DNA from: Granulicella sp. L60
Lineage (GTDB): Bacteria; Acidobacteriota; Terriglobia; Terriglobales; Acidobacteriaceae
Direction: 5' to 3'
Length of the DNA: 64,000 nt
Assembly: GCF_009765825.1 (NCBI RefSeq)
Contig: NZ_LMUR01000018.1
Span: forward strand, 434,135-498,134
Shown here: positions 1 through 10,403 of the stretch, in pieces
Position numbering within the stretch: position 1 is the stretch's first letter
Layout: every line of letters starts with the position of its first letter
Position numbers and translations under genes: made by a program
Notes under the pieces: model-generated
Databases searched by the model: none
What the model was told of the DNA's origin: nothing
What the model saw: the letters and a program-made list of their open reading frames with translations, nothing else

Positions 1-1993
1 TTGGCTTGAGATCGACGAAGTACTCCGTGTTGAAGAAGCCTGTGACGTCGGTGCCGTCGTCGGGACGTCCGGTCTGACTGACGACCTTTGTTACCTCCGG
101 AAAAGAGGAGAGCACGATACGCGCCTGGTTCATGATGCGCAGGCTCTCCGTGGGGCCGGTGCTAGGCGCAAGCGTGCCACGCACCCAGATGGCGCCCTCA
201 TCAAGGTGTGGAAGAAACTCAGAGCCGATGACGCCGCTGAGTCCAAGAAACAGAGCGAGAGCAAGCGCGAATCCTGCTCCGCCTATGGTGGCCCAGCGAT
301 GCTCGATGGCCCAACGCACAGCATGGCGATAGCGATCCGTGAGCCATGCCATGACAGGGTTCTGCCACTCCGTTGTGCCCTTGGGGAAGAGCAGGCTCGC
401 GAGAACAGGTGCGATGACGATAGAGAAGACCAGCGCGCCAAGGAGAGCGAAGGCGACGGTCCAGGCCATAGGACGGAAGAGACGGCCTTCCACTGCCTGC
501 AGAGTAAAGATAGGTAGGTAAGCGGTGATGATGATGCCGATGGCGTAGAAGACAGGACGTTGTACTTCGTGTGCAGCTTCGCGAATCTGTTCTGCGGGCG
601 AGAGCGAATCTTTGCGCTGATGGCTGAGATGGCGAACGATGTTCTCCACCATGACGACGGCACCGTCGACGACCATGCCGAAGTCGAGTGCGCCAAGGGA
701 GAGAAGATTCGCAGGAATGTGCCGGAGATCGAGACAGATGGAGGCGAAGAGGAGTGCGAAGGGAATGGTGAGCGAGACGATGAGAGCGCCGCGAACGTTA
801 CCCAGGAAGAGGAAGAGGATGATGACAACGAGGATGATGCCTTCGGTGAGGTTGTGCAGCACCGTATGGGTCGTATAGTGAAGCAGGTCGCTGCGGTCAA
901 GGAAGGGGACGATCTTTACTCCGGGCGGCAGGACGTGATCGTTGAGCTCGTCCACCTTCTGATGAATGCCCGCCAGAGCAAACTCTGAATCGTCTCCTTT
1001 CTGCAGAGCGACGATGCCTTCTACTACATCACCGTCGTCGATGATCTTGCCGTCTTCGCGGTGGATAACATCCGAGTTCGCCTTTTTTCCCGAACGGTCG
1101 ATGCAGGGGTCGCTTGCACTGGAGGAGTTCGGTGGCTCGGGCGCTGAAGTGCCTCCGAATCGGCAGGCCTTGCCGATCTGGCCGAGGCGAATCTTTGGAC
1201 CTTGAACGACGGTGGCGATATCCCTGACGCGGAGCGCGGTGCCGGACTGTGTCTTGAGGACAGTCTCTTCGATATCCTTGACGGTCCGGTAGAGCCCGAC
1301 CTCGCGGATGTTGATCTGCTGCTGGCCCTGCTCGATAAAGCTGCCGCCGGCGTTGGTGTTGTTGTTGGCGAGCTGCTGCTCGACCTGTCCGATGCTGAGA
1401 CCGTAGGCGACAAGCTTGTCGGGATCGACGCGGACCTGGTACTCGCGCGTCATGCCGCCGAAGCTGGAGACGTCGACCACTCCGGGAACGGACTTCAACT
1501 GCTTCTCGATCGTCCAGTCCTCAAGCGACTTGAGGTCCATGTTGTCGTAGAGGGGGTTGGTACTGCGCAGCGTGTACCAGTAGATCTGGCCGACGGGGCT
1601 CCAGTCGGTGCCGATCTGCGGCTGCAGCCCCGCAGGCAGCGTGACCTGCGAGAGGCGCTCCAGAACCTTTTCGCGGTTCCAGTCGTTCACCGAGTCGTCG
1701 TCGAAGATGATGCTGAGGCTCGAGATGCCGGCGAGCGAGGTGGACCGCAGGTGGGTCATGTGCGGAATGCCGGCCATCTGAATCTCGAGCGGAATTGTAA
1801 CCTGCTGCTCGATCTCTTCGGCGGCGCGGCCCGGCCACTGGGTGATGACCTGAACGTAGTTATTCGCGACGTCCGGATAGGCTTCCACGGGGAGATTGTG
1901 GAAGGAGACGATGCCCCAGGCGAAGAGCATAACCGCAAGGCCGAGCACCATCCAGCGATTGTTCAGTGAAAAATCGACGAGCTTACGAATCAT
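1..1993 (-). CDS. cusA: CusA/CzcA-family heavy-metal RND efflux pump, 3' part missing
   Basis: Inner-membrane proton/metal antiporter of the HME-RND family, the pump of a tripartite efflux complex. The frame is open from the ATG at 1993 to the window edge (about 660 of the usual ~1040 residues). The N-terminus reads MIRKLVDFSLNNRWMVLG, followed by VEAYPDV and the porter-domain motif ITQWPGRAAEEIEQQVTIP, all typical of CusA/CzcA. Further on come the first large periplasmic loop and the TM4 motif DFGMVVDGAVVMVENI with acidic residues of the proton relay. The start overlaps the stop of the adaptor gene by one base (TAATG), so the two are translationally coupled. Metal specificity (Cu/Ag against Zn/Co/Ni) cannot be fixed from this part; the nearby Cu(I) ATPase favours Cu/Ag. 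Confidence 0.93.
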   Translation of the reverse strand, partial: MIRKLVDFSLNNRWMVLGLAVMLFAWGIVSFHNLPVEAYPDVANNYVQVITQWPGRAAEEIEQQVTIPLEIQMAGIPHMTHLRSTSLAGISSLSIIFDDDSVNDWNREKVLERLSQVTLPAGLQPQIGTDWSPVGQIYWYTLRSTNPLYDNMDLKSLEDWTIEKQLKSVPGVVDVSSFGGMTREYQVRVDPDKLVAYGLSIGQVEQQLANNNTNAGGSFIEQGQQQINIREVGLYRTVKDIEETVLKTQSGTALRVRDIATVVQGPKIRLGQIGKACRFGGTSAPEPPNSSSASDPCIDRSGKKANSDVIHREDGKIIDDGDVVEGIVALQKGDDSEFALAGIHQKVDELNDHVLPPGVKIVPFLDRSDLLHYTTHTVLHNLTEGIILVVIILFLFLGNVRGALIVSLTIPFALLFASICLDLRHIPANLLSLGALDFGMVVDGAVVMVENIVRHLSHQRKDSLSPAEQIREAAHEVQRPVFYAIGIIITAYLPIFTLQAVEGRLFRPMAWTVAFALLGALVFSIVIAPVLASLLFPKGTTEWQNPVMAWLTDRYRHAVRWAIEHRWATIGGAGFALALALFLGLSGVIGSEFLPHLDEGAIWVRGTLAPSTGPTESLRIMNQARIVLSSFPEVTKVVSQTGRPDDGTDVTGFFNTEYFVDLKP

Positions 1994-3141
1994 TACTGAT
2001 CCGCCGTATTCTGCAGGGCGAGGGCGTTGGATACGACCTGCTGGCCCGCGTTGATGCCAGAGAGAATCTCCTGCATATTGCCCGGCAACATGCTTCCCCC
2101 TTGCACAGGAATGCGACGGAACTTGCCGTCTCCGGCAGGCACATAGACCCAGTCGCGATCGTGCAGATGCAGGACTGCGGATGCCGGAACCTGCGCGCGC
2201 GTCTGCAGAGTCTTGCCGTGAATCGTTGCTGTGGCGAACATGCCGACACGCATCAGGGTGTTCGGGTTTTCGACCTGGATGCGTACCTTGGCAGTGCGTA
2301 TCTGTGGGTCGAGCACCGCGCCGATATCGCTGATGACACCGGTGAGGACGCGGTCAGGATAGGCGGTAAGGCGGATGTCAGCCTTCTGTCCGAGATGAAC
2401 GTCAGGAAGATCGTTCTCGTAGACATCGCAGATGATCCACACGTGCGATAGATCGGCGATCGTGAAAGCATTGGACGAACCGGAGTAAGTGACGCCCGCG
2501 GCGCCTGCGTTCGTAACGTTTTGCGCAATGATGTAGCCGGAGGCGGGGGCGTAGACCTTTACGATCGCGGCTGGGTGGTTCTTGTCTACGCCGAGAACGC
2601 GAAGCTGCTCCTCGGACGCGGCTAGTGCTGCCTTTGCATCATCTTCGGCGTTCTGCGCGATCTCGACCTGGCTGTTGGGAATCGCTCCTTTTTCATTGAG
2701 GAGTTTTGCGCGGTCCAACTGCACCTGGGTGAGGCGTTCGTCGTTGACAGCCTTGAGGTACTGACTGAAGGCTCCGGAGACGTCGGTGCTCTGGACATCC
2801 ATCAGAAGCTGACCCTTTTTAACGTAGTCCCCAATGCGAGCATGCACCTCGAGAACACGGCCAGAGGCAATCGAGATGACGGGAATCGTGCGGGAGATGT
2901 CGGGGTTGACCGTGCCGGTGACCTGCAGAGTCGAGGTCGCCTGATAGCTTGTCGCTGGGACGACGGTGAACTGATCGGGATGATCGACGTGAACTAGATT
3001 CACATCTGCATCGGGTTGGACGACCGCCGGAGGAGGAGCTTCGCTTTTAGGATCAGCGGGCTTACCGTTGCAACCTGTAAAAAACCAGGCGCCGAAACAA
3101 AACAGGATCGTGGCAGGTTGCCGAAGACTCAGTGCACTCAT
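1993..3141 (-). CDS. cusB: CusB/CzcB-type periplasmic adaptor lipoprotein of an RND metal pump
   Basis: Membrane fusion protein (HlyD/CusB family, 382 aa) that links the RND pump to an outer-membrane channel. The N-terminus is a lipoprotein signal with lipobox FTGC, then a proline-rich linker. A barrel-sandwich (lipoyl-like) region with GRVLEVHARIGDYVKKGQ is followed by a coiled coil (about residues 140-190) and the second lipoyl half VYAPASGYIIAQNV. The beta-barrel segment contains VRIQVENPNTLMRVGMFATATI, close to CusB/CzcB consensus. It overlaps cusA by one base. No outer-membrane factor (CusC/TolC) gene is in view. No N-terminal Met-rich metal-binding segment is obvious. Confidence 0.9.
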   Translation of the reverse strand: MSALSLRQPATILFCFGAWFFTGCNGKPADPKSEAPPPAVVQPDADVNLVHVDHPDQFTVVPATSYQATSTLQVTGTVNPDISRTIPVISIASGRVLEVHARIGDYVKKGQLLMDVQSTDVSGAFSQYLKAVNDERLTQVQLDRAKLLNEKGAIPNSQVEIAQNAEDDAKAALAASEEQLRVLGVDKNHPAAIVKVYAPASGYIIAQNVTNAGAAGVTYSGSSNAFTIADLSHVWIICDVYENDLPDVHLGQKADIRLTAYPDRVLTGVISDIGAVLDPQIRTAKVRIQVENPNTLMRVGMFATATIHGKTLQTRAQVPASAVLHLHDRDWVYVPAGDGKFRRIPVQGGSMLPGNMQEILSGINAGQQVVSNALALQNTADQ

Positions 3142-3507
3142 CGCGTAAACTCGTTATCTCCCATAGGATCAAGCCAGTACTGCTTCCATCTTAGAGATTA
3201 TCCGACCTACGCGATCCAAGGTGGGTCGTTGAGAGACCCGCCGTAAAAGCGCAATTCGAAAGACTTAGCCCTTTGTTCGAAGAAAGTGCCATAGGTAAAT
3301 TCTACCGTTTGCAAACCATCCGTGCGCCTATCTTTTGGCTAGCTGCGGTGATGTTTCGGCTAACCGCGTAGACTGTCATGACGGATGGGCCACGCTGGAA
3401 GACGCATAAATTCTTTTACATTTGATGTATCGCTTCCATGCGTGCGCACCAACTCGAGAGATCTGCCTCAGGCATGTGACGATCTCCTGTAGCGCCGTAT
3501 AAAATCT
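3142..3507. other. Divergent intergenic region between cusB and the two-component system
   Basis: 366 bases with no gene. It must carry promoters for cusBA (minus) and the kinase/regulator pair (plus). A short hairpin lies at 3220-3242 (GGTGGGTC against GACCCGCC, one wobble). Two TTCGAA palindromes are centred about 21 bases apart near 3256 and 3277, roughly two helical turns, which would suit a dimeric regulator. No convincing -35/-10 pair could be fixed by eye. Confidence 0.4.
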
Positions 3508-4899
3508 ATGACCTTCCGTCTATTCCGAGAGACCAGGAAATCGCTTCTACTGCGCGCCGGCTTGCTGGTGGCGCTGATCGCGATTGCCGACTGGCGTATT
3601 GACGCCGAGATTCCGCTCGGGTTTCTCTATCTGCTGCCGATGCTGCTTGTGGGAAGAGTGCTGAACCGATGGCAGATCTGCGCAACCGCGATCGCATGCA
3701 CCTGTCTGACCGAGGCCTTCAACGGATTGTCGTGGACGCCTGCCGTGGGGCTGCCACGCGACATCCTTACCTTTGCGGCATTCGCGGGGATTGGCCTGTT
3801 TGTGTATAGCGTGGTCCGCAATCGACAGACGGCAAGCGAATACACGCTCCAGATAGAAAGCGAGATCACAGCGCGGCAGGACGCCGAGGAGCAGATGAAG
3901 GTGCTGATCGAGAGCAGCCCGGCGGCGATCTTTACCACCGATGCGTCCGGACATTTTCTGCTGGCGAACGAGGCCGCGCACAAACTGTTCGCCGTTGCAC
4001 CTGCGAGTCTGGCGGGCACGTCGATTCATCGCTATCTACCGTCACTACTCAATCTGCCGTTCGCGCGCCAAGAGGGACGCACCTTCCGCACTGTCATGCA
4101 GTGCCATGGCACGCGTCAGAACGGCGAGGTCTTTCTTGCGGATATCTGGTTCTCGACCTACCAGACAAGCGTAGGCGCGCGTCTGGCCGCAATGGTCGTT
4201 GACATATCCGAAGACCTGAGGACGCACGAAGAGTCCAGTCTGCATCAGCTTCTAAGCGGCTCACGCATTCTGGTAGCGGCTGTCTCGCATGAGATTCGAA
4301 ACGTCTGCGCGGCGATTGCGGTGGTTCATCAAAACATGAGACGCAGTCGTTCGCTCGAGAATGATAAGGACTTCGAGGCGTTCGGAACATTGATTCAGTC
4401 GCTGGAGAAGATCGCGGCAATGGATCTGCAAGATAAATCGAACCGCGCAACGAGCGTGAATCTTCAGGCGCTCTTCGATGAACTGCGGATCGTTGTTGGG
4501 CCAACGCTGGAGGAAGATGGAATCCAATTCCATATTGCGAGCGCGCCGGAGATGCTCGAGGTACTGGCCGACAGACCCAGCTTAATGCAGGTGTTTCTCA
4601 ACCTGATCAAGAACAGCGAAAGAGCGCTGCAGCGGCAGCCGGTGAAGATGTTAGACATCAGAGTAGAGATATCTGGAACGCGTGTGTTGGCGAGCTTCGT
4701 CGATAGCGGCTGCGGAGTGAAAAATCCTGAGGACTTGTTCAAACCATTTCAACAACGGGCAGAGTCTACTGGACTCGGACTTTACCTGTCGCGAGCGTTC
4801 ATGCGTTCGTTTCAGGGCGACCTGCGTTTTGAGCCGACATCTCAAGGCGCATGCTTTGTCGTTGAGCTCTCTGCTTGGGACGAAGGAGGGCATGATTGA
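3508..4899 (+). CDS. Membrane PAS-domain sensor histidine kinase
   Basis: 463 aa. Four hydrophobic segments fill residues ~13-103, followed by a short coiled coil and a PAS domain (~130-235, starting at LIESSPAAIFTTDASGHF). The HisKA H-box is VSHEIRN with the likely phosphorylated His261, the N box is NLIKNSERAL near 365-374, and the G boxes are DSGCGV (Asp399) and GLGLYLSR. All catalytic motifs are intact. The stop overlaps the following response regulator, so the two form one operon. The pair lies between the CusBA-type operon and the copper ATPase, so metal sensing is possible, but the sensor segment is membrane-embedded and shows no recognisable metal-binding motif. Confidence 0.9.
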   Translation: MTFRLFRETRKSLLLRAGLLVALIAIADWRIDAEIPLGFLYLLPMLLVGRVLNRWQICATAIACTCLTEAFNGLSWTPAVGLPRDILTFAAFAGIGLFVYSVVRNRQTASEYTLQIESEITARQDAEEQMKVLIESSPAAIFTTDASGHFLLANEAAHKLFAVAPASLAGTSIHRYLPSLLNLPFARQEGRTFRTVMQCHGTRQNGEVFLADIWFSTYQTSVGARLAAMVVDISEDLRTHEESSLHQLLSGSRILVAAVSHEIRNVCAAIAVVHQNMRRSRSLENDKDFEAFGTLIQSLEKIAAMDLQDKSNRATSVNLQALFDELRIVVGPTLEEDGIQFHIASAPEMLEVLADRPSLMQVFLNLIKNSERALQRQPVKMLDIRVEISGTRVLASFVDSGCGVKNPEDLFKPFQQRAESTGLGLYLSRAFMRSFQGDLRFEPTSQGACFVVELSAWDEGGHD

Positions 4900-5555
4900 T
4901 GGATCAGCATATACGCGTTCTGATCGTCGATGACCACACGCTCTTTCGCGAGAGCCTGAGCAGGTTGCTTGAGGCCGATATGGACTGCGAGATACGCGGG
5001 ACATGTGCGTCTGTAGAAGAAGCGCTGAAGGTGATTGCAAGGGAGACGATCGATCTAGTGCTGCTGGACTACGATCTCGGCTTCGAACAGGGATTGCAGT
5101 TTCTGCCGGAGAGCAGGTCGCGGGGCTTCGTGGGACAGGTGCTGATGGTAACTGGCGGAATGAGCGAGGCGTTCATGCTGCGTGCGCTCGATCAGGGCGC
5201 GTCCGGAGTTTTTTTGAAGAGCAGTCCATTGGCGGAACTGATCCAGGCGATTCGCCGCGTTTTTCAAGGTGAGATGTGGATCGACTCCGGCCTCGTGAAG
5301 GGGCTGGTCGCAAGCTCTCGTCAGCGCAGCGTCGAGACCAGCCAGGGGATGCTGAGTGCACGTGAACGAAGTGTTCTCCGCTGTGTCTTTGAAGGCTTGA
5401 GCAACAAGGAGATTGGGCAACAGCTCAGCATCTCCGAAGGCTCCGTGAAAGCAGCCCTGCAACAGCTCTTTGCGCGAACGGGCGTGCGCACCAGAAGCCA
5501 GCTGGTAAGGATCGCTGTGGAGCGCCACTCGAACGACTGGTTGAACGAGACATAG
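4899..5555 (+). CDS. NarL/FixJ-family response regulator
   Basis: 218 aa from the ATG at 4899, which overlaps the kinase stop (TGATG) and has GGAGGG eight bases upstream. A TTG three bases earlier is also in frame, but its spacing is poorer. The receiver domain has the acidic pocket DD at 11-12, phospho-acceptor Asp57 (LVLLDYDLG) and the conserved Lys in VFLKSSPLAEL. The C-terminal LuxR-type HTH reads LSARERSVLRCVFEGLSNKEIGQ in two pieces with EGSVKAALQQLF. It is the cognate partner of the upstream kinase. Targets are not visible; neighbouring cusBA and copA are candidates. The gene ends one base before the converging stop of the P-type ATPase gene. Confidence 0.93.
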   Translation: MDQHIRVLIVDDHTLFRESLSRLLEADMDCEIRGTCASVEEALKVIARETIDLVLLDYDLGFEQGLQFLPESRSRGFVGQVLMVTGGMSEAFMLRALDQGASGVFLKSSPLAELIQAIRRVFQGEMWIDSGLVKGLVASSRQRSVETSQGMLSARERSVLRCVFEGLSNKEIGQQLSISEGSVKAALQQLFARTGVRTRSQLVRIAVERHSNDWLNET

Positions 5556-5556
5556 G

Positions 5557-8001
5557 TTAGAGCTTTGCGCTGCGTAAGCGCAACGAGTTAGCGATAACCG
5601 ATACAGAGCTGAAGCTCATAGCCGCTGCTGCGATCATCGGGCTCAATAGCAGACCGAAGATCGGGTACAAGAGGCCAGCTGCAACCGGCACACCCATGGC
5701 GTTGTAGATGAACGCAAAGAAGAGATTCTGCCGAATATTGCCCATGGTGCGTTGGCTAAGCCGTCGAGCCTTGAGGATGCCGCGGAGATCGCCGCTGATC
5801 AGCGTGATGCCTCCCGCGGCAATCGCCACATCTGTTCCAGTGCCCATCGCAATCCCCACGTTCGCCTGTGCCAGAGCAGGCGCATCGTTGACGCCATCGC
5901 CTACCATCGCAACGATCTTGCCTTGAGACTGCAGCGCTTTGATGACATCTGCCTTTCTTCCGGGCAGAACATCCGCCTCGAATTCAATTCCCAGTCTGGA
6001 GGCAACAGCCGCGGCGGTAGTGCGATTGTCACCCGTGACCATGATGACTCTGAGACCGGCGTCTTTCAACTCTTTGATTGCTTCGACAGAGGATGGCTTA
6101 ATCGGATCTGTAACAGCCACAAGTCCAGCGAGCCTTCCGCCGCTGGCAAGAAACATGACCGTCTGGCCATCCTGTCGCATCTCTTTGGCTTGCCCTTGTA
6201 ATGGATCAGGAACGATGCGCAGCTCCCGCATGAGCGACTCATTGCCTACGGCGATATGCCGGCTATTGACAGTGCCGGTTACACCTCTTCCAGTGATGGA
6301 ACGGAACTCCGTAGCTGACTGTAGTTCGATTTCCTTTTCTCTCGCGGAAGCAAGAATGGCCGCAGCGAGAGGATGTTCACTGCCGCGTTCGAGGCTTGCG
6401 ACAGACTGAAGAAGCTGCGTCTCCTCGAAGCCGTCGATTGTGACGATCGAAGTAAGTCGAGGCTTGCCTTCGGTAAGCGTGCCGGTCTTGTCGACGACCA
6501 AGACGTCAACTTTTTCGAAGGTCTCAAGAGTCTCCGCGTCGCGAATCAGAACTCCTTCGGTTGCGCCGCGGCCGGTGCCGACCATAATAGACATCGGAGT
6601 GGCAAGTCCAAGTGCACACGGGCATGCAATGATCAGTACCGCAACTGCGTTAACAAGGGCGTGAGCATAACGCGGTTCAGGTCCCAGAACCGCCCAAAGG
6701 ATTGCAGTAACTGCCGCAGCCGCAAGCACGGCAGGGACGAACCACGAGGCGATCTTGTCGGCGAGGCGTTGAATGGGAGCGCGCGTGCGCTGAGCTTCGC
6801 TGACCATTTTGACGATCTGCGAGAGCAGCGTATCGGCGCCGACGCGCTCAGCCAGCATGATCAGGCTGCCCGTACCGTTCAGTGTGCCACCTACCAGCTT
6901 TTCACCAACCGATTTCTCGACGGGAATCGACTCGCCCGTGACCATGGATTCGTCCACAGCACTGCGGCCCTCTACAACCGAACCGTCGGTAGGAATCTTC
7001 TCGCCAGGACGTACTCGGAGGCGGTCGCCAACCTGCACATCAGCGAGCGGCACGTCAGCCTCTGTTCCGGTGCTCGAGATACGCCTCGCAGTCTTCGGTG
7101 CAAAGCCGAGCAAAGCCTTGATAGCACTTCCGGTTTGACTGCGTGCGCGCAGCTCCAGCACCTGTCCCAACAGCACGAGAACAATGATGACCGACGCAGC
7201 CTCAAAATAAAGACCGGCGCCTCCGGAGGCATCTCGAAAAGAGGGAGGAAAGATGCCAGGCGCAACCACCGCCACCACGCTATAGAGATAAGCAGCTCCG
7301 GAGCCAATCGCAATCAGGGTGAACATATTCAGGCTGCGGTGAATGATGGAAGACCAGCCGCGCTCAAAAAAAGGCCAGCCTGCCCACAGAACGACCACAG
7401 TAGCCAGTGCAAACTCAAACCAGCCGAGCATCGCGCCGGCGAGGACATGCTGCACAGGATGCCCCGGCAGCAGATCGGAGACCATGATCGCGAGCAGAGG
7501 AAGCGTAAGAGCTGTGCCTATCCATAGGCGCCGCGTCATGCTGACCAGCTCCGGGTTCGGAGCATCCTCTAATGATATGGTCCGAGGCTCAAGAGCCATG
7601 CCGCAGATGGGACAGCTACCCGGACCATCCCGCACGATCTCGGGGTGCATAGGGCAGGTATATTCCGTGCGCACGGACGCTGCGAATGGATTGATCGCAT
7701 CAAGAGCCATCCCGCACTTCGGGCAGGGCTTTTGTGTGCTCTCGTGCACCTCAGGATGCATTGGGCAGGTGAACCCATCTTTTGGCGCAGCCAACGCGGA
7801 AGAAGTCGCAACGATAGGACCAGTCACGACAGTTGAAACCGTACGCCGAGAGCCGTCATAGGCAGCGGGGTTTGCTTCAAACTTCTTCAGGCAGGACTGT
7901 GAGCAGAAATACCATCTCTTGCCGCCGTGTTCACTCGACCACTTCGCTGTGTCAATGGACACCTTCATTCCACAGACCGGATCGATCGATATTGCATTCA
8001 T
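5557..8001 (-). CDS. copA: Cu(I)-exporting P1B-type ATPase with YHS and heavy-metal-binding N-terminal domains
   Basis: 814 aa. It exports monovalent copper (or silver) from the cytoplasm using ATP. The N-terminus lacks the usual HMA (GMxCxxC) domain. It has instead a YHS domain (DPVCGMKV with Cys33 and Cys37), then two heavy-metal-binding repeats ([10 protein letters not shown]...CPKCGM near 78-98 and YTCPMHPEI...CPICGM near 114-135). The ATPase core has TGES at 355-358, the transmembrane metal site CPC at 460-462, phosphorylated Asp504 in DKTGTLT, TGDN, and [10 protein letters not shown]7 (FIYNAMGVP) and TM8 (MSFSSVSV) carry the N/Y and M..SS ligands of the Cu(I) subgroup. The gene converges on the response regulator gene with a one-base gap. 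Confidence 0.93.
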   Translation of the reverse strand: MNAISIDPVCGMKVSIDTAKWSSEHGGKRWYFCSQSCLKKFEANPAAYDGSRRTVSTVVTGPIVATSSALAAPKDGFTCPMHPEVHESTQKPCPKCGMALDAINPFAASVRTEYTCPMHPEIVRDGPGSCPICGMALEPRTISLEDAPNPELVSMTRRLWIGTALTLPLLAIMVSDLLPGHPVQHVLAGAMLGWFEFALATVVVLWAGWPFFERGWSSIIHRSLNMFTLIAIGSGAAYLYSVVAVVAPGIFPPSFRDASGGAGLYFEAASVIIVLVLLGQVLELRARSQTGSAIKALLGFAPKTARRISSTGTEADVPLADVQVGDRLRVRPGEKIPTDGSVVEGRSAVDESMVTGESIPVEKSVGEKLVGGTLNGTGSLIMLAERVGADTLLSQIVKMVSEAQRTRAPIQRLADKIASWFVPAVLAAAAVTAILWAVLGPEPRYAHALVNAVAVLIIACPCALGLATPMSIMVGTGRGATEGVLIRDAETLETFEKVDVLVVDKTGTLTEGKPRLTSIVTIDGFEETQLLQSVASLERGSEHPLAAAILASAREKEIELQSATEFRSITGRGVTGTVNSRHIAVGNESLMRELRIVPDPLQGQAKEMRQDGQTVMFLASGGRLAGLVAVTDPIKPSSVEAIKELKDAGLRVIMVTGDNRTTAAAVASRLGIEFEADVLPGRKADVIKALQSQGKIVAMVGDGVNDAPALAQANVGIAMGTGTDVAIAAGGITLISGDLRGILKARRLSQRTMGNIRQNLFFAFIYNAMGVPVAAGLLYPIFGLLLSPMIAAAAMSFSSVSVIANSLRLRSAKL

Positions 8002-8178
8002 CTTAGCCTTTCAACGCGGCACGTCACATCGCGCACAACTCATTGGATGATAAAGGCTAAGATCGGTCGCACCGGCGCTGAGCCGCGGCCTATGCCCCGG
8101 TGTTTATCGAATGAAGGTGGAAGACTATTGGTTTTCCTTACAATATTGCCTGTTTAGCATGAATTGAGCTTGGGAACA

Positions 8179-9228
8179 TTACTTCGCAGGATAGGCTTTC
8201 GTCGCGCCATTTCTTGAGTTGTAAACTTCGAAGCGTCCGTCTTCAAGCGCCGTCACTTTCAGATAATGCCCCGAATCCGTCCCGTGCAGATTGGCGATAC
8301 GGCGCTCAACCACATTGTGTGCCGACCCGCCCTCTTCGGAGTAGTGCAACTGCCACAGGTCTTCTAGTCCTGGCGCCTTGGTGACGACATCCCATACCGG
8401 CGGCGATCCACCTTTCGTAGCGCCGTTATCCATAATCGCAACCCGCGGACTGATCGCATCCACCAACGCCGGACTGCTGCTCTGCGACCATCCATGATGC
8501 GAGACGACGAGCAGATCGATATGCCCAAGTTTATTGGTTGGGCACATAAATTCCATCTCCTTGTCCCAGGTCAGATCGCCGAGGTCCAAAATCCTTAGCT
8601 TACCGAAGGTCAGAATCACGCCCAAGGAGCGTGCATTCTCCGTCTGATCGGTCGGACGTTTCGCCGAAACGGCACAGAAGGAGTTGGCGTCTCCAGCGCC
8701 AGGAAGCGATCGTGGCAGAAAGTTGCCATCCGCGCTGATCACCTCTGTCTTCAGTTCAGGGATAGGCAGCATGTCGCCGGGCTTTGCCACGATATGTCCA
8801 TAGTGACCATCCGCCAGGACCTTCTGGTAGGCCGCATATACCTGAGAGGTCGTAGCGTCGCTGGTCTCGCGGTTCGGCCCATGGTCGATAAAGGTGCCTA
8901 CAGGGATCTTCTCCACCAACTGCGGCACCCCACCCGTATGGTCCACGTGATAGTGAGTAAGCAATACATAGTCGATGCGGCTGATTCCTGCCGCTTTGGC
9001 CGCGGCAGCGATCCGGTTCGCATCGCGCCCTTCATTTTCTGGCCAGCCGGTATCGATCAGCAAAGAGTGCCCGTACGGAGTGACGAAGAGGGACGATTGT
9101 CCGCCTTCCACATCGATGAAGTAAATCTGAAGTGGATAATGAGGTGCGGCAAAAGCGCTAAAGGATATCCCACTGATTCCGATCATCACTACCATGCGCA
9201 GGAGTCTTCTAATTGAAGGAAAATTCAT
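8179..9228 (-). CDS. Exported metallo-beta-lactamase-fold hydrolase (ComEC C-terminal-like)
   Basis: 349 aa with a signal peptide (residues 1-28, cleavage after SAFA). The mature part begins like the ComEC/Rec2 hydrolase domain (YFIDVEGGQSSLFVTP). It keeps the zinc motif THYHVDH (His92, His94, Asp96, His97) and a later VVSHHGWSQSS motif. There are no membrane competence segments, so this is a free periplasmic enzyme rather than a DNA-uptake channel. The substrate is unknown; phosphodiesterase or nuclease activity is one family possibility. It is separated by 177 bases from copA, which lies downstream on the same strand. Confidence 0.8.
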   Translation of the reverse strand: MNFPSIRRLLRMVVMIGISGISFSAFAAPHYPLQIYFIDVEGGQSSLFVTPYGHSLLIDTGWPENEGRDANRIAAAAKAAGISRIDYVLLTHYHVDHTGGVPQLVEKIPVGTFIDHGPNRETSDATTSQVYAAYQKVLADGHYGHIVAKPGDMLPIPELKTEVISADGNFLPRSLPGAGDANSFCAVSAKRPTDQTENARSLGVILTFGKLRILDLGDLTWDKEMEFMCPTNKLGHIDLLVVSHHGWSQSSSPALVDAISPRVAIMDNGATKGGSPPVWDVVTKAPGLEDLWQLHYSEEGGSAHNVVERRIANLHGTDSGHYLKVTALEDGRFEVYNSRNGATKAYPAK

Positions 9229-9484
9229 ACCAGCACTGTAACCCTTTCGTGCCAGACGTGGAAAGTACGACCAGCAACCAGCCTCTTAATCCCATTCACA
9301 TAGCGCATGGTGAACGATCCAGTGCTTTGTCGAATAAACTACACGATAGTGGTGGTCGGAGCTAACGCGATAAGGGGTTTCACCGATTGCCTTCGAAGCG
9401 CAGAATCAAAGCACTAAAACCAATCTGCAAGTACCGCGAGATCATCCGAACCAATCACTGCCGAACGAACAAGGAGACGATAAA

Positions 9485-10306
9485 ATGAAGACCATCACGA
9501 CGAAAGACGGCACATCGATCTATTACAAAGATTGGGGCAAAGGACAGCCCATCGTGTTCTCTCATGGCTGGCCGCTGAATGCGGACGCTTGGGATGCCCA
9601 GATGCTCTTCCTCGGCGATCACGGTTATCGCGTTATTGCGCACGACCGCCGCAGCCACGGTCGCTCCGGCCAGACCTGGGACGGCAACGAGATGGATACC
9701 TACGCCGACGATCTTGCCACCCTCTTCGAAACGCTCGATCTGAAGGACGTCGTCATGGTTGGCCACTCTACTGGAGGCGGCGAGGTCGCTCGTTATCTTG
9801 GTCGTCACGGCAGCAAACGTGTTGCTAAAGCCGTCCTCATCAGCGCGGTTCCACCGCTTATGCTCAAGACGGAGAAGAACCCCGGTGGCCTGCCCATCGA
9901 GGTATTCGACGGCATCCGCGCCGGCACTGCTGCCGACCGTTCGCAGTTCTTCATCGACCTCAGCCTGCCCTTTTATGGATACAACCGGGCCGGAGCCAAA
10001 ATCTCCCAGGGCGTCCGCGACAACTTCTGGTTCCAGGGTATGCAGGGTGGGCACAAGGGAGAGTACGACTGTATCAAGGCCTTCTCCGAGACCGACTTCA
10101 CCGAGGATCTCAAGAAGATCGACATTCCCGTGCTCGTCCTGCACGGTGACGACGACCAGATTGTGCCCATCGACGCGGCTGGCCGCATGTCTGCCAAGAT
10201 TGTGAAGAACGCCAAACTCAAGGTCTACCCCGGCTACCCCCACGGCATGTGCCAGATACACGCTGATGAAATCAACGCTGATCTGCTTGCATTTATCAAG
10301 TCCTGA
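9485..10306 (+). CDS. Alpha/beta hydrolase, non-heme chloroperoxidase-like
   Basis: 273 aa, the normal length of the cofactor-free haloperoxidase/esterase family. It has the oxyanion region [12 protein letters not shown], nucleophile elbow GHSTGGGE (Ser near 97), the acid residue in [11 protein letters not shown] and the final His in YPGYPHGM. The start is supported by AAGGAGA six to seven bases upstream. It is cytoplasmic, with no signal peptide. Such enzymes act as esterases or perhydrolases in vitro; the natural substrate is not deducible. It is transcribed alone, diverging from the metallo-hydrolase and converging on the radical SAM cluster. Confidence 0.88.
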   Translation: MKTITTKDGTSIYYKDWGKGQPIVFSHGWPLNADAWDAQMLFLGDHGYRVIAHDRRSHGRSGQTWDGNEMDTYADDLATLFETLDLKDVVMVGHSTGGGEVARYLGRHGSKRVAKAVLISAVPPLMLKTEKNPGGLPIEVFDGIRAGTAADRSQFFIDLSLPFYGYNRAGAKISQGVRDNFWFQGMQGGHKGEYDCIKAFSETDFTEDLKKIDIPVLVLHGDDDQIVPIDAAGRMSAKIVKNAKLKVYPGYPHGMCQIHADEINADLLAFIKS

Positions 10307-10318
10307 TCTCTAAGGTTT

Positions 10319-10347
10319 GGGTGACCGCTATCCCGGCGGTCTCACCC
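10319..10347. terminator. Terminator-like hairpin between convergent genes
   Basis: GGGTGACCGC pairs with GCGGTCTCACCC with a two-base bulge and a seven-base loop. It lies in the 97-base gap where the chloroperoxidase gene and the radical SAM operon converge. There is no T-tract on either side, so intrinsic termination is uncertain. Confidence 0.35.
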
Positions 10348-10403
10348 AGATCTCATCTAAGAGATAGGTCGCCGTCGTCGAGCGTGAAAATAGCCACATG
10401 CTC

